From Streptococcus pseudopneumoniae (GTDB lineage: Bacteria > Bacillota > Bacilli > Lactobacillales > Streptococcaceae), in contig NZ_JUQX01000045.1 in the NCBI RefSeq assembly GCF_001074565.1, forward strand, positions 25,406 through 89,405: a DNA stretch of 64,000 nt, read 5' to 3'. A program made the position numbers and the translations under genes. Shown in pieces: positions 25,216 to 38,885 of this stretch (position 1 is the first letter of the stretch; the number at the start of each line of letters is the position of its first letter). The notes below the pieces were generated by a model. It searched no databases and was not told the DNA's origin. It worked only from the letters and a program-made list of their open reading frames with translations.

Positions 25216-25344
25216 TTGTTTGCCCTTATTAAGTTACCTTGTTGTTGCGACTGTTTTTATTTTAGAACAATGCAAGCGATTACACAAGAGCGATACAAAA
25301 AATAGGACTCTTATCTAAAAAATTTTCTATTTTTTCGTTTCGAT

Positions 25345-25352
25345 TACGAATA
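25345..25352 (+). promoter_or_regulatory. Candidate competence cin-box (ComX/SigX promoter)
   Basis: TACGAATA exactly matches the late-competence cin-box. A T-rich stretch (25327-25336) lies upstream at the position typical for SigX promoters. The next gene on the strand is the lipoprotein at 25479, about 120 nt downstream. Confidence 0.65.
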
Positions 25353-25395
25353 GAAATAGTAGAGAGAAATTTTTTAAAATAGTTTCTCTAAATAG

Positions 25396-25424
25396 TTGAC
25401 AGATTCAAGGCCTAATGTTACAAT
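25396..25424 (+). promoter_or_regulatory. Housekeeping promoter of lipoprotein gene
   Basis: TTGACA (25396-25401), 17-bp spacer with TG one base before the -10, and TACAAT (25419-25424). The leader is about 48 nt, with AAAGGAG before the ATG. Confidence 0.85.
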
Positions 25425-25478
25425 CATATTACAAAAAGATTTCTTAACATTTCAAAAATATTACAAAGGAGTAGAAAA

Positions 25479-26162
25479 ATGAAAAAGAAAACCTATATCA
25501 AATTGATGGCAGCGACTGTATTGGCTTCTACCTTGCTACTGGGAGCTTGTGGAAATAAAAACGAAACCACTCAAACCAGTAGCTCTGCAAAGACAAGTCA
25601 ATCATCAAGTTCTAAAGCAGCTTCTTCTAGCAAAGAAAGCAAGACACAAAAATCTTCAAGCTCAGCTTCATCTGAAAAGGCTCAGGCATCTTCTGGTCAG
25701 TCTTCTACAACGGCAGATCAGTCACAAGCGAAACCGGCACCTGAATCAAGACAAGAACAAGCAGCTCCTAGTCAACAAGCCCCTTTTCAGGCTCCATCAA
25801 CTCAGCAAGACTCTCAAGCCCAGTCTAACCAGTCAGGCTATGATCCAACAACTGACCGCAAACTTCAAGACAAGCAAGCAGAACACAACAAACGCTACAA
25901 GGGTGTTTTAACCATGGTCGATGGTGACTTCTCAGCAGCTGCAGGCAACTGGAAGGGAGCAAATGGCGAAACTATTACGGTTTCATCAGGGGGTCAATTT
26001 ACAGTAGAAACTACAGATGGAAAGAAAGAAAACTATTCTATCAGAGGCTACTCTTACACTCTTGATGATGGCAAGTATAATGCCAAAATCGGTGGAGGAA
26101 AAATCATCCAAATTACAACAGGTGCGGATGGTAAAGTTTCGAGCGTTGCCTTGATTCAATAA
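25479..26162 (+). CDS. Ser/Gln-rich lipoprotein with C-terminal DUF6287-like domain
   Basis: A 227-residue exported lipoprotein with signal peptide and lipobox STLLLGACGN. Residues 30-125 are low-complexity Ser/Lys/Gln/Ala, a flexible wall-spanning linker. The C-terminal 90 residues (GVLTMVDGDFSAAAGNWKGANG and so on, quoted only in part) fit a small beta domain of DUF6287 type. Function is unknown. The upstream cin-box suggests induction in competence on top of constitutive expression. Confidence 0.8.
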   Translation: MKKKTYIKLMAATVLASTLLLGACGNKNETTQTSSSAKTSQSSSSKAASSSKESKTQKSSSSASSEKAQASSGQSSTTADQSQAKPAPESRQEQAAPSQQAPFQAPSTQQDSQAQSNQSGYDPTTDRKLQDKQAEHNKRYKGVLTMVDGDFSAAAGNWKGANGETITVSSGGQFTVETTDGKKENYSIRGYSYTLDDGKYNAKIGGGKIIQITTGADGKVSSVALIQ

Positions 26163-26186
26163 TAGTATCTAGGATTTCCTAGGATA

Positions 26187-26222
26187 AAAAAACCGTAAAC
26201 TTCAAGTGAGTTACGGTTTTTT
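26187..26222. terminator. Bidirectional terminator between lipoprotein and dusB
   Basis: AAAACCGTAA pairs with TTACGGTTTT around an 11-nt loop, with A and T runs on both sides. It can serve the convergent lipoprotein and dusB units. Confidence 0.85.
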
Positions 26223-26227
26223 GTGTA

Positions 26228-27208
26228 TTAAGCTTTATCTAATTGCAATAGAGCTTCAATCTCTGCCAGGGTGCTAGCTTGGGAAATGGCTCCACGAAGT
26301 TTGGCAGCACCAGATGTTCCCCGAAGGTAGTGAGGAGCGAGTCCACGGAATTCACGAACGGCTACGTTTTCTCCTTTGAGGTTAATCAAGCGTTTCAAAT
26401 GTTCGTAAGCAATTTTCATCTTGTCTTCGAAGGTCAAATCAGGAAGGATTTCTCCTGTTTCAAAGTAGTGATTGATTTGATTAAAGAGGTAGGGATTTCC
26501 CATAGCTGAGCGGCCAATCATGACAGCGTCAGCACCGACTTCTTCGATACGCTGTTTAGCTTCTTGGACCGTACGGATATCACCATTTGCGATAAATGGA
26601 ATCTTGGTCAGAGCTTGAGCAACCTTGTGTAGGGTCTCGAGGTCTGCGTGACCTGTGTACATTTGTTCGCGGGTACGGCCATGCATAGCGAGAGCAGAGA
26701 CACCAGCAGCCTCAGCAGCGAGGGCATTCTCCACGGCTAGGGATGGATCAGACCAGCCAGTGCGCATTTTGACAGTGAGGGGGATATCAAGGACAGATTG
26801 GACCTTGTTGATGATAGAGTAGATCTTGTCTGGATCCTTGAGCCACATAGCACCAGCTTCATTCTTCACGATTTTGTTAACTGGGCAGCCCATGTTGATA
26901 TCGACGATATCGGTCTTGGTGTTTTCTTGGATGAATTCTGCTACGCGTGCGAGGCTGTCTTCATCACTACCAAAGAGTTGGATAGAAACGGGATTTTCGC
27001 CTTCATCGATGTGAAGCATATGCAGGGTTTTTTCGTTGTTGTATTGGATTCCCTTGTCAGAGACCATTTCCATGACAACGAGTCCAGCTCCGAGCTCTTT
27101 TGCGATGGTACGAAAGGCTGAGTTGGTCACGCCAGCCATGGGCGCTAAAACAGTACGATTGGGAATCTCAACATTGCCAATCATAAAAGGTGTATTAAGA
27201 TTTGTCAC
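26228..27208 (-). CDS. dusB: tRNA-dihydrouridine synthase DusB
   Basis: A 326-residue FMN enzyme that reduces uridines in the tRNA D-loop. Conserved motifs include [14 protein letters not shown], the catalytic cysteine in [10 protein letters not shown], and GNGDI-like IANGDIRT and [10 protein letters not shown]. The start is GTG at 27208, placed eight bases after GGAGG; longer ATG frames from 27238 lie upstream of that site. The start overlaps the 3' end of hslO by 14 bp, so the two genes are coupled. Confidence 0.93.
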   Translation of the reverse strand: MTNLNTPFMIGNVEIPNRTVLAPMAGVTNSAFRTIAKELGAGLVVMEMVSDKGIQYNNEKTLHMLHIDEGENPVSIQLFGSDEDSLARVAEFIQENTKTDIVDINMGCPVNKIVKNEAGAMWLKDPDKIYSIINKVQSVLDIPLTVKMRTGWSDPSLAVENALAAEAAGVSALAMHGRTREQMYTGHADLETLHKVAQALTKIPFIANGDIRTVQEAKQRIEEVGADAVMIGRSAMGNPYLFNQINHYFETGEILPDLTFEDKMKIAYEHLKRLINLKGENVAVREFRGLAPHYLRGTSGAAKLRGAISQASTLAEIEALLQLDKA

Positions 27209-28067
27209 GAAAGAGTTCCTCCAGGTCGTTTTCATCAAAGTTATAAGTCGTTTGGCAGAATTGACAAGTGATTTCTGCCCCGTGGTCTTCCTCTTTCATT
27301 TCCTCTAAGTCTGAGCTTGGAAGGCTGGCAAGAGCGTTCATAAAACGGTCTTTGCTGCAGTCGCATTGGAAACGAATTTCTTCTTCAGATAGACGTTTGT
27401 AAGATTCGTCACCATAGATAGCCTTGAGAAGGGCTTCGATATGGTCGTCGCTTTCTAGAAGAGTTGAAATGGCTGGCATTTCTTGGATGCGTTTTTCAAA
27501 GCGGGCAATCTCTTCTTCCTTGGCTCCTGGCAAAACTTGGAGAAGAAAACCACCGGCAACTTCGACCTTGTCGTCTTTGTCTAAAAGAACATTGAGGCCA
27601 ACTGCTGAAGGGGTTTGTTGGCTTTCTGTCAGGTAATAGGCCAAGTCTTCACCGATTTCCCCAGAGATGAGGGGAGTCATGGAGTTGTAGGGATTTCCAG
27701 TACCATAGTCTGTGATAACGAGAAATTGACCGTTTCCAACAAAAGGTCCAACTAGGACTTCACCCGTTGCAGTCTTTTTGATGTCAACACCAGGATTTTG
27801 AACGTAACCTTTGACATTACCCTTGGTATCTGCGACAGTGATGATAGCACCGAGAGAGCTCGTTCCAAGAACTTTTACAGTAATCTTTGTATTTCCTTTT
27901 TCGTTGGCTGCGAGAATCTGACTAGCGATAAGGGTGCGACCAAGTGCAACAGTTGAACTGGCTTGGGTTTGATGTTTTTCTTGAGCAGTGCGGACGGTTT
28001 CTGTGCTGTCAAGGACAAAAGCACGAAAGGCCCCGCTTTCTGATATAGTTTTAATAATTTTATCCAT
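27195..28067 (-). CDS. hslO: Redox-regulated chaperone Hsp33
   Basis: A 290-residue holdase activated by oxidation. The C-terminal redox switch has the four zinc cysteines in QCDCSKD and TCQFCQT. The start [10 protein letters not shown] at 28067 gives the normal Hsp33 length. A longer open frame reaching 28313 adds 82 residues without family resemblance and would overlap the divergent regulator gene. Confidence 0.95.
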   Translation of the reverse strand: MDKIIKTISESGAFRAFVLDSTETVRTAQEKHQTQASSTVALGRTLIASQILAANEKGNTKITVKVLGTSSLGAIITVADTKGNVKGYVQNPGVDIKKTATGEVLVGPFVGNGQFLVITDYGTGNPYNSMTPLISGEIGEDLAYYLTESQQTPSAVGLNVLLDKDDKVEVAGGFLLQVLPGAKEEEIARFEKRIQEMPAISTLLESDDHIEALLKAIYGDESYKRLSEEEIRFQCDCSKDRFMNALASLPSSDLEEMKEEDHGAEITCQFCQTTYNFDENDLEELFRDKS

Positions 28068-28083
28068 AGCTACTATTTTAGCA
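28068..28083 (-). promoter_or_regulatory. Probable leaderless promoter of hslO-dusB
   Basis: On the minus strand TGC-TAAAAT (28083-28075) is an extended -10 box ending seven bases before the hslO ATG. No ribosome site fits between. Transcription probably begins at the start codon. Confidence 0.5.
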
Positions 28084-28231
28084 TAAAAATGCCCAAAGGG
28101 GGAGCCGTGTGTTTGCTGTTTCTCTGGAATAAGGACGAGGAAATCGGCTTGAAGGTAAAATGAGAAACAGATTATTTCAGCATTTGTAAGATTTATGCTA
28201 TTCTTGTAGGAGAAAATGAAAGGGGTAACAA

Positions 28232-29659
28232 ATGTATTTAGGCGATTTGATGGAAAAAGCAGAATCGGGTCAATTTTTAGTCCTTTCCTTTTTATTACAA
28301 GATTCGCAGACAACGGTCAAGAAAGCCATGGAAGAAACAGGCTTTTCAAAGGCGACCTTAACCAAGTATATCTATCTGATTAACGAAAATGCCTTGGAAA
28401 GAGGGTTAGAGCTGACCATCCACTTGGATGATGAAAGCCTGCGTCTGTCTGTCGGCACTGCCACAAAGGGGAGAGAGATTCGGAGCTTGTTTCTAGACAA
28501 TGCTATTAAGTACCAAATTTTGGTTTACCTTCTCTATCACCAACAGTTCCTAGCCCATCAACTAGCTCAAGAATTGATGATTAGCGAGGCCACGCTTGGT
28601 CGCCATTTATCTAGCTTGAATCATATTTTGTCAGAGTTTGACTTATCCATCCAAAATGGTCGTTGGCGAGGTCCAGAGCATCAGATTCGTTATTTCTATT
28701 TCTGTCTTTTCCGCAAGGTTTGGTCCAGTCAGGAATGGGCAGGTCACATGCAGAAAGCTGAGAGAAAGCAGGATATTGTTACTCTAGAAGAAATCTGCGG
28801 TGCCAGCTTGTCTTCGGGTCAGAAATTAGACTTGGTTCTCTGGACTCATATCAGTCAACAGCGCCTTCGGGTTAACGCCTGTCAATTTCAGGTTATAGAA
28901 GAAAAAATGCGAGGGTATTTTGACAATATTTTCTATCTTCGTTTGCTTAGAAAGACTCCTTCTTTTTTTGGTGGGCAGCACATTCCTCTAGGAACTGAGG
29001 ATGGGGAGATGATGATTTTCTTCTCTTTCCTCCTTTCTCATCGCATTTTGCCCCTTCATACTATGGAGTATATCCTTGGTTTCGGAGGGCAATTAGCCGA
29101 TTTGTTGACGCAATTGATTCAAGAAATGAAGAAGGAGGAGTTGCTGGGGGACTACACAGAGGACCATGTCACCTATGAACTCAGTCAGCTTTGTGGTCAA
29201 GTTTATCTCTACAAAGGCTATATCTTGCAAGATCGCTACAAGTATCAGATAGAGCATCGGCACCCTTATTTGCTGATGGAGCATGACTTTCGAGATATTG
29301 CTCAGAAAATTTTCGCCTCCTTGCCAGCCTTTCATCAGGGGACGGATTTGGATAAGAAAATCCTCTGGGAATGGCTTCAGTTGATGGAGTATATGGCAGA
29401 AAATATAGGTAAACATCTGAGAATAGGGCTAGATCTAACAGCAGGCTTCCTTGTTTTTTCGAGAATGTCGGCCCTTTTAAAACGATATTTGGAGTACAAT
29501 CGTTTCATAACTATCGAAGCCTATGACCCTACTCGTCATTATGACTTGCTGGTTACCAATAACCCTATCCATAAGAAAGAACAAACACCTATCTACTATT
29601 TGAAAAATGATTTAGACATCGAAGATTTAGCTATGATCCGTCAGATGCTATTTGCCTAA
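28232..29659 (+). CDS. Mga/RofA-like transcriptional regulator
   Basis: A 475-residue regulator with two N-terminal HTH segments ([19 protein letters not shown] and [19 protein letters not shown]), a PRD-like central region and a C-terminal domain, the plan of Mga/RofA/AtxA regulators. It is divergent from hslO-dusB and lies upstream of glpK, so control of the glycerol genes is possible, but no operator was identified. AAAGGGG precedes the ATG. Confidence 0.82.
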   Translation: MYLGDLMEKAESGQFLVLSFLLQDSQTTVKKAMEETGFSKATLTKYIYLINENALERGLELTIHLDDESLRLSVGTATKGREIRSLFLDNAIKYQILVYLLYHQQFLAHQLAQELMISEATLGRHLSSLNHILSEFDLSIQNGRWRGPEHQIRYFYFCLFRKVWSSQEWAGHMQKAERKQDIVTLEEICGASLSSGQKLDLVLWTHISQQRLRVNACQFQVIEEKMRGYFDNIFYLRLLRKTPSFFGGQHIPLGTEDGEMMIFFSFLLSHRILPLHTMEYILGFGGQLADLLTQLIQEMKKEELLGDYTEDHVTYELSQLCGQVYLYKGYILQDRYKYQIEHRHPYLLMEHDFRDIAQKIFASLPAFHQGTDLDKKILWEWLQLMEYMAENIGKHLRIGLDLTAGFLVFSRMSALLKRYLEYNRFITIEAYDPTRHYDLLVTNNPIHKKEQTPIYYLKNDLDIEDLAMIRQMLFA

Positions 29660-29686
29660 AAGACCTGAGTTTTCAGGTCTTTTTTG
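29657..29686 (+). terminator. Terminator after Mga-like regulator
   Basis: AAAGACCTGA pairs with TCAGGTCTTT around a 4-nt loop and ends in T6. Confidence 0.9.
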
Positions 29687-29719
29687 TGAAATTCGCACAA
29701 TCTCCTCACATTTTTTTAA

Positions 29720-31324
<1,605 letters not shown>

Positions 31325-31365
31325 TACTGAAAGAATAAAGCGACTCAGTTAGAAAGTGTGTAAAT

Positions 31366-33192
31366 ATGGAATTTTCAAAGAAAACACGTGAATTGTCAAT
31401 TAAAAAAATGCAGGAACGCACCTTGGATCTCTTGATTATTGGTGGAGGGATTACAGGAGCTGGTGTAGCTTTGCAGGCAGCAGCCAGTGGTCTTGACACT
31501 GGTTTGATTGAAATGCAGGACTTTGCAGAAGGAACATCCAGCCGATCAACAAAATTGGTCCACGGAGGACTGCGTTACCTCAAACAATTCGACGTAGAAG
31601 TGGTATCAGATACAGTTTCTGAACGTGCAGTAGTTCAACAAATCGCTCCACATATTCCAAAACCAGATCCAATGCTCTTGCCAGTTTACGATGAAGATGG
31701 GGCGACCTTTAGCCTCTTCCGTCTCAAAGTAGCCATGGACTTGTACGACCTTTTGGCAGGTGTTAGCAACACGCCAGCTGCTAACAAGGTCTTGAGTAAG
31801 GAAGAAGTCTTGGAACGCCAGCCAAACTTGAAGAAAGAAGGCTTGGTAGGAGGTGGAGTTTACCTTGACTTCCGTAACAACGATGCGCGTCTGGTGATTG
31901 AAAATATCAAACGTGCCAACCAAGACGGTGCCCTCATTGCCAACCACGTCAAGGCAGAAGGCTTCCTCTTTAACGAAAGCGGCAAGATTACAGGTGTTGT
32001 AGCTCGTGATTTGTTGACAGACCAAGTCTTTGAAATCAAGGCTCGCCTAGTTATTAACACAACTGGTCCTTGGAGCGACAAGGTACGCAATCTGTCTAAT
32101 AAGGGAACGCAATTCTCACAAATGCGTCCAACAAAGGGAGTTCACTTGGTAGTGGACTCAAGCAAGATTAAGGTTTCTCAACCAGTTTACTTTGATACAG
32201 GCTTGGGTGACGGCCGTATGGTTTTTGTTCTCCCACGTGAAAACAAGACTTACTTTGGTACAACGGATACAGACTACACAGGCGATTTGGAACATCCAAA
32301 GGTGACGCAGGAAGATGTAGATTATCTACTTGGTATTGTCAACAACCGCTTCCCAGAAGCCAATATCACCATTGATGATATCGAAAGCAGCTGGGCTGGT
32401 CTTCGTCCATTGATCGCAGGCAATAGCGCTTCTGACTACAATGGCGGAAATAACGGGACCATTAGCGACGAGAGCTTCAACGCACTGATTGCGACTGTCG
32501 AAGCTTATCTATCGAAAGAAAAAACGCGTGAAGATGTTGAATCTGCTGTTAGCAAGCTTGAAAGCAGCACATCTGAGAAACATTTGGACCCATCTGCAGT
32601 TTCACGTGGTTCGAGCTTGGACCGTGATGACAATGGCCTCTTGACCCTTGCTGGTGGTAAAATCACAGACTACCGTAAGATGGCTGAAGGGGCTATGGAG
32701 CGCGTGGTTGACATCCTCAAAGCAGAATTTGACCGTAGCTTTAAACTCATCAACTCTAAGACTTACCCTGTTTCAGGCGGAGAATTGAACCCAGCAAATG
32801 TGGACTCAGAAATCGAAGCCTTTGCTCAACTTGGAGTTTCACGTGGTTTGGATAGCAAGGAAGCTCACTATCTAGCAAACCTCTATGGTTCAAATTCACC
32901 GAAGGTCTTTGCCCTTGCTCACAGCTTGGAACAAGCGCCAGGACTCAGCTTGGCAGATACCTTGTCCCTTCACTATGCAATGCGCAATGAGTTGGCTCTT
33001 AGCCCAGTTGACTTCCTCCTCCGTCGTACCAACCACATGCTCTTCATGCGTGATAGTTTGGATAGCATCGTTGAGCCAGTTTTGGATGAAATGGGACGAT
33101 ACTATGATTGGACTGAAGAAGAAAAAGCAGCCTACCGTGCGGATGTCAAAGCAACTCTTGCTCACAACGATTTGGCAGAACTAAAAAATTAA
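31366..33192 (+). CDS. glpO: Alpha-glycerophosphate oxidase
   Basis: A 608-residue FAD enzyme that oxidises glycerol-3-phosphate to dihydroxyacetone phosphate and releases H2O2. The FAD-binding motif is IIGGGITGAGVALQAA, followed by GTSSRSTKLVHGGLRYL. Length and the inserted segment around residue 380 fit the streptococcal oxidase rather than a dehydrogenase. It lies 41 bp after glpK. Confidence 0.95.
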   Translation: MEFSKKTRELSIKKMQERTLDLLIIGGGITGAGVALQAAASGLDTGLIEMQDFAEGTSSRSTKLVHGGLRYLKQFDVEVVSDTVSERAVVQQIAPHIPKPDPMLLPVYDEDGATFSLFRLKVAMDLYDLLAGVSNTPAANKVLSKEEVLERQPNLKKEGLVGGGVYLDFRNNDARLVIENIKRANQDGALIANHVKAEGFLFNESGKITGVVARDLLTDQVFEIKARLVINTTGPWSDKVRNLSNKGTQFSQMRPTKGVHLVVDSSKIKVSQPVYFDTGLGDGRMVFVLPRENKTYFGTTDTDYTGDLEHPKVTQEDVDYLLGIVNNRFPEANITIDDIESSWAGLRPLIAGNSASDYNGGNNGTISDESFNALIATVEAYLSKEKTREDVESAVSKLESSTSEKHLDPSAVSRGSSLDRDDNGLLTLAGGKITDYRKMAEGAMERVVDILKAEFDRSFKLINSKTYPVSGGELNPANVDSEIEAFAQLGVSRGLDSKEAHYLANLYGSNSPKVFALAHSLEQAPGLSLADTLSLHYAMRNELALSPVDFLLRRTNHMLFMRDSLDSIVEPVLDEMGRYYDWTEEEKAAYRADVKATLAHNDLAELKN

Positions 33193-33202
33193 GAAAAACT
33201 AG

Positions 33203-33246
33203 AAGAGAGGGAAGCAGGATTTCCTTGCCTTCTCTCTCCTTCTTTT
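33203..33246 (+). terminator. Hairpin between glpO and glpF
   Basis: AGAGAGGGAAGCAGG pairs imperfectly with CCTTGCCTTCTCTCT and is followed by a C/T-rich run. It may act as a partial terminator or a processing site that lowers or separates glpF expression. Confidence 0.6.
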
Positions 33247-33262
33247 ATATGGAGACAACGAT

Positions 33263-33967
33263 ATGATGAAAGAATTATTTGGAGAATTTTTGGGGACCTT
33301 AATCCTCATCCTCCTAGGAAATGGAGTTGTAGCAGGTGTGGTTCTTCCCAAAACTAAGAGCAACAATTCAGGATGGATTGTGATTACTATGGGATGGGGA
33401 ATTGCTGTAGCCGTTGCGGCCTTTGTATCTGGCACTCTCAGTCCAGCCCACCTAAATCCAGCTGTGACGTTTGCGATGGCCTTAAAAGGAACGCTCTCTT
33501 GGGCTTCTGTTTTCCCTTATATCCTAGCCCAATTCGCAGGAGCGATGGTGGCTCAGATTCTGGTTTGGTTGCAATTCAAACCACACTATGAGGCGGAAGA
33601 AAACGCAGGAAATATCCTAGCGACATTTAGTACTGGACCAGCCATCAAGAACACAGTATCCAACTTGGTTAGCGAAATCCTTGGAACTTTTGTTTTGCTC
33701 TTGACAATCTTTGCCTTGGGACTCTATGACCTTCAAGCCGGTTTAGGGACCTTTGCAGTGGGGACCTTGATTGTCGGTATCGGTCTTTCACTAGGTGGGA
33801 CAACGGGTTATGCCTTGAACCCAGCTCGTGACCTTGGACCTCGTATCATGCACAGCATTCTTCCAATTCCAAATAAGGGAGATGGAGACTGGTCTTATGC
33901 TTGGATTCCTGTTGTAGGACCTATTGTTGGTGCGGCCCTAGCAGTTCTAGTATTTTCACTTTTCTAA
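33263..33967 (+). CDS. glpF: Glycerol uptake facilitator
   Basis: A 234-residue aquaglyceroporin with six transmembrane helices and two NPA pore motifs (HLNPAVTFAMAL and ALNPARDLGPR). The Asp after the second NPAR is typical of glycerol channels. It supplies glycerol to GlpK encoded upstream. Confidence 0.95.
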   Translation: MMKELFGEFLGTLILILLGNGVVAGVVLPKTKSNNSGWIVITMGWGIAVAVAAFVSGTLSPAHLNPAVTFAMALKGTLSWASVFPYILAQFAGAMVAQILVWLQFKPHYEAEENAGNILATFSTGPAIKNTVSNLVSEILGTFVLLLTIFALGLYDLQAGLGTFAVGTLIVGIGLSLGGTTGYALNPARDLGPRIMHSILPIPNKGDGDWSYAWIPVVGPIVGAALAVLVFSLF

Positions 33968-33989
33968 GATAAAAGAGTGATTGGCAACA

Positions 33990-34021
33990 GAGTTTGAGAT
34001 GGAAATCTCAGGCTCTTTTTT
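33990..34021 (+). terminator. Terminator after glpF
   Basis: GAGTTTGAGAT pairs with ATCTCAGGCTC around GGAA and ends in T6. Confidence 0.88.
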
Positions 34022-34093
34022 GATGGCCAAAACATTAATATTTTAACTTATCTTAAAATAAGCTAAAACCAATTTTTAAGTTATGGTAAACAG

Positions 34094-34123
34094 TTGAAAA
34101 AAAGGTTGATAAAGTGGTAAAAT
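34094..34123 (+). promoter_or_regulatory. dlt operon promoter
   Basis: TTGAAA (34094-34099), 18-bp spacer and an extended -10 TGG-TAAAAT (34115-34123). Upstream, 34030-34085 holds TTTAAG-like motifs on both strands that loosely recall CiaR sites, but the second half-sites are poor. Confidence 0.7.
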
Positions 34124-34191
34124 GTTAGGAAGATAAGATGCTAACAATACGTACTGATAGTTAATAGAAACAATATATTAATGAATAGCTT

Positions 34192-34323
34192 ATGAAAAAA
34201 CAACGAAATTTACATGTGTTCTTAGGCCGAACGGCTCTATATTTTGTAATCTTACTTGGTTTGCTTTATTTTTTTAGTTACCTTGGACAGGGGCAAGGTG
34301 GCTTTATCTATAACGAATTTTAA
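34192..34323 (+). CDS. dltX: D-alanylation small membrane protein DltX
   Basis: A 43-residue protein with one transmembrane helix ([17 protein letters not shown]) and the conserved C-terminal FIYNEF. DltX precedes dltA in most Firmicutes, and its C-terminal peptide works with DltB/DltD in D-alanine transfer across the membrane. The gene is below the size most callers accept. No strong Shine-Dalgarno is seen. Confidence 0.92.
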   Translation: MKKQRNLHVFLGRTALYFVILLGLLYFFSYLGQGQGGFIYNEF

Positions 34324-34343
34324 CTCAAAGGAGAAAACCTATT

Positions 34344-35894
34344 GTGTCAAATAAATCCATAGTTGATATGATTGAAACGATTGAGCACTTTGCTCAGACA
34401 CAAGCCAGTTATCCAGTTTACAATGTTTTGGGGCAAGAGTATACTTATGGTGATCTGAAGGCTGATTCGGATAGTTTGGCTGCAGCTATCGACCAACTAG
34501 GCTTGCCTGAGAAATCTCCAATCGTCGTTTTTGGTGGTCAGGAATATGAGATGTTGGCTACCTTTGTAGCGCTAACTAAGTCAGGTCATGCCTATATTCC
34601 CATCGATAGCCATTCAGCCTTAGAACGGGTAGCTGCTATCGTAGAAGTAGCAGAACCGAGCTTGATTATTGCTATTTCAGATTTTCCATTAGAGCAGACA
34701 AGTATACCAATACTGAATTTAGAGCAAGTCCATGAAGCCTTTGCTCAAGCTTCTAGCTACGAGATGACCCATCCAGTCAAGGGAGATGACAACTACTACA
34801 TCATCTTTACTTCTGGAACGACTGGTAAGCCTAAGGGAGTGCAGATTTCCCATGATAATCTCCTCAGCTTTACCAACTGGATGATTACGGATAAGGAATT
34901 TTCGACGCCAAGTCGTCCACAAATGCTGGCTCAACCCCCTTACTCTTTTGACCTATCTGTCATGTATTGGGCGCCAACCTTGGCACTGGGTGGCACGCTT
35001 TTCGCTCTTCCTTCAGCCATTACTCAGGACTTCAAAAAACTCTTTGCGACAATTTTTTCCTTGCCAATCGCTATCTGGACCTCAACACCGTCCTTTGCAG
35101 ATATGGCCATGTTGTCAGAAGACTTTAATAGTGAGAAAATGCCAGGAATCACGCATTTCTACTTTGATGGTGAAGAATTGACGGTCAAAACAGCTCAAAA
35201 ACTGCGCGAGCGATTCCCAAATGCCCGTATTATCAATGCCTATGGTCCAACAGAAGCGACAGTAGCTTTGTCAGCAGTTGCTGTAACAGACGAGATGTTG
35301 GCGACTCTCAAACGCCTGCCAATCGGCTATACCAAGGCTGATTCTCCGACCTTTGTCATTGATGAGGAAGGTAAGAAAGTTCCAAATGGTGAACAGGGAG
35401 AAATTATCGTTTCTGGGCCAGCTGTTTCAAAAGGTTATATGAATAATCCTGAAAAAACGGCAGAAGCTTTCTTTGAGTTTGAAGGTCTGCCAGCCTACCA
35501 CACAGGGGATGTAGGAACCATGACAGATGAGGGCTTGCTTCTCTATGGTGGACGCATGGATTTCCAGATTAAGTTTAATGGTTATCGTATTGAGCTTGAA
35601 GATGTCTCTCAAAACCTCAACAAGTCTCGCTTTATCGAATCAGCTGTCGCTGTCCCACGTTATAACAAGGACCACAAGGTACAAAATCTACTGGCCTATG
35701 TGATCCTAAAGGACGGTGTCCGTCAGCAGTTTGAACGGGATATTGATATTACCAAGGCTATCAAGGAAGACTTGACTGATATCATGATGTCCTATATGAT
35801 GCCGTCCAAATTCCTTTATCGGGACAGCCTCCCACTGACTCCTAATGGTAAGATTGACATCAAAGGCTTGATCAATGAGGTAAACAGTCGATGA
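34344..35894 (+). CDS. dltA: D-alanine-poly(phosphoribitol) ligase DltA
   Basis: A 516-residue adenylate-forming enzyme that activates D-alanine and loads it on DltC. Motifs are [16 protein letters not shown] near residue 155, [10 protein letters not shown], and YHTGDVG with a late GKIDIKGL lysine. The start is GTG at 34344, ten bases after AAGGAG. Its stop overlaps dltB. Confidence 0.97.
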   Translation: MSNKSIVDMIETIEHFAQTQASYPVYNVLGQEYTYGDLKADSDSLAAAIDQLGLPEKSPIVVFGGQEYEMLATFVALTKSGHAYIPIDSHSALERVAAIVEVAEPSLIIAISDFPLEQTSIPILNLEQVHEAFAQASSYEMTHPVKGDDNYYIIFTSGTTGKPKGVQISHDNLLSFTNWMITDKEFSTPSRPQMLAQPPYSFDLSVMYWAPTLALGGTLFALPSAITQDFKKLFATIFSLPIAIWTSTPSFADMAMLSEDFNSEKMPGITHFYFDGEELTVKTAQKLRERFPNARIINAYGPTEATVALSAVAVTDEMLATLKRLPIGYTKADSPTFVIDEEGKKVPNGEQGEIIVSGPAVSKGYMNNPEKTAEAFFEFEGLPAYHTGDVGTMTDEGLLLYGGRMDFQIKFNGYRIELEDVSQNLNKSRFIESAVAVPRYNKDHKVQNLLAYVILKDGVRQQFERDIDITKAIKEDLTDIMMSYMMPSKFLYRDSLPLTPNGKIDIKGLINEVNSR

Positions 35895-37135
35895 TGGAAT
35901 TTTTCAAACAGTTTCCTCATTTGGAACCTTATGGGAATCCACAGTATTTTCTATACATCATCGGAGCGACCTTGCCCATCTTTATCGGTCTTTTTTTCAA
36001 GAAACGTTTTGCCTTATATGAGGTGCTCGTTAGTCTTTTCTTTATCGTCACCATGTTGGTTGGTGGAAAGACGAATCAAATAAGCGCTTTGATCCTTTAT
36101 GTTATCTGGCAAGTACTTCTTGTATCTTTCTACAAAAGGTACAGGAAACAACGGGATAGTAAGTGGATATTTTACCTGGTTAGCTTTCTATCCCTATTGC
36201 CTATCGTCTTTGTGAAAGTATCTCCTGCTATTCATGGACCTCAATCTTTGTTTGGATTTTTAGGGATTTCTTACTTGACCTTTCGTGCAGTTGGGGTTAT
36301 CGTTGAGTTGAGAGACGGTGTCATCAAGGATTTAAGGATTTGGCAATTCTTACGTTTTCTTCTCTTTATGCCGACTTTCTCAAGTGGTCCTATTGATCGT
36401 TTTAAACGCTTCAATGAAAATTACGAGACCATTCCTGAGCGGGATGAGCTGATGGATATGCTAGAAGAGGCTGTCAAATATATCATGCTTGGCTTCCTCT
36501 ACAAGTTTATCTTGGCTCACATTTTAGGAGAGACATTATTGCCTCCGCTGAAAAATTTGGCCTTGCAAACAGGTGGTTTCTTTAACCATTATGCTCTTGC
36601 AGTCATGTATACCTTTGGTTTGGAATTGTTCTTTGACTTTGCGGGCTACTCTATGTTTGCCTTAGCCATTTCAAACTTGATGGGTATTCATAGTCCTATC
36701 AACTTTAACAAGCCCTTTTTGTCAAGGGATTTAAAAGAGTTTTGGAATCGCTGGCACATGAGTCTGTCCTTCTGGTTCCGTGACTTTGTCTTTATGCGGA
36801 TGGTCATGGTGTTGACCAGAAAGAAGGTCTTTAAGAATCGCAATGTCACCTCAAGTGTAGCCTATATTGTAAATATGCTGATTATGGGATTTTGGCATGG
36901 TGTGACCTGGTACTATATCGCCTATGGGCTTTTCCATGGGATTGGGCTAGTCATCAATGACGCTTGGGTTCGTAAGAAAAAAGCGCTCAATAAAGAACGG
37001 AAAAAAGCTGGAAAGGGTTCCTTACCTGAGAATCGCTGGATTCAGTTGCTTGGCATGGTTGTCACCTTCCATGTCGTGATGGTTTCATTCTTAATCTTTT
37101 CTGGATTTTTGAATGATTTGTGGTTTAAAAAATAA
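35891..37135 (+). CDS. dltB: D-alanyl transfer membrane protein DltB (MBOAT)
   Basis: A 414-residue multi-pass O-acyltransferase of the MBOAT family. The histidines lie in [12 protein letters not shown] and in [10 protein letters not shown], the latter containing the presumed catalytic His. It receives D-Ala from DltC-phosphopantetheine at the membrane. The start overlaps dltA by four bases (or ATG at 35894). Confidence 0.97.
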   Translation: MMEFFKQFPHLEPYGNPQYFLYIIGATLPIFIGLFFKKRFALYEVLVSLFFIVTMLVGGKTNQISALILYVIWQVLLVSFYKRYRKQRDSKWIFYLVSFLSLLPIVFVKVSPAIHGPQSLFGFLGISYLTFRAVGVIVELRDGVIKDLRIWQFLRFLLFMPTFSSGPIDRFKRFNENYETIPERDELMDMLEEAVKYIMLGFLYKFILAHILGETLLPPLKNLALQTGGFFNHYALAVMYTFGLELFFDFAGYSMFALAISNLMGIHSPINFNKPFLSRDLKEFWNRWHMSLSFWFRDFVFMRMVMVLTRKKVFKNRNVTSSVAYIVNMLIMGFWHGVTWYYIAYGLFHGIGLVINDAWVRKKKALNKERKKAGKGSLPENRWIQLLGMVVTFHVVMVSFLIFSGFLNDLWFKK

Positions 37136-38648
<1,513 letters not shown>

Positions 38649-38657
38649 AATGAGTTA

Positions 38658-38688
38658 AAAGTTTGGGATTTAAACCCAAGCTTTTTTG
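38658..38688 (+). terminator. Terminator after dltD
   Basis: AGTTTGGG pairs with CCCAAGCT across a 6-nt loop and is followed by T6. It is intact upstream of the Tn916 end, so the insertion does not truncate the dlt transcript. Confidence 0.8.
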
Positions 38689-38863
38689 TTTAAATGGCGA
38701 ATATTTCTTTGAAACAAAGTATAAATTTCTAATTATCTTTTTATATTTTCTTAAATGCTCGTAAAGCCTTATTCTATGTGCTTTCGAGTATTTTTACTGT
38801 AGGAAGATACTTCACGTTTCTTTGCATATTTCCTCATGTCTTAGCTGTCAGAAGTGGTAAATA

Positions 38864-38874
38864 AGTAGTAAATT
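38864..38874. repeat. Tn916 integrase arm site (DR-2 type)
   Basis: AGTAGTAAATT lies near the int end and recurs twice in tandem near the other end at 56653-56674. These are the arm-type binding sites of the Tn916 integrase N-terminal domain. Confidence 0.8.
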
Positions 38875-38885
38875 CATTTGTACTA

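Noticed and set aside
34030..34085. CiaR binding site upstream of dlt
   Set aside because: TTTAAG half-sites are present but the second half-sites match poorly on both strands.
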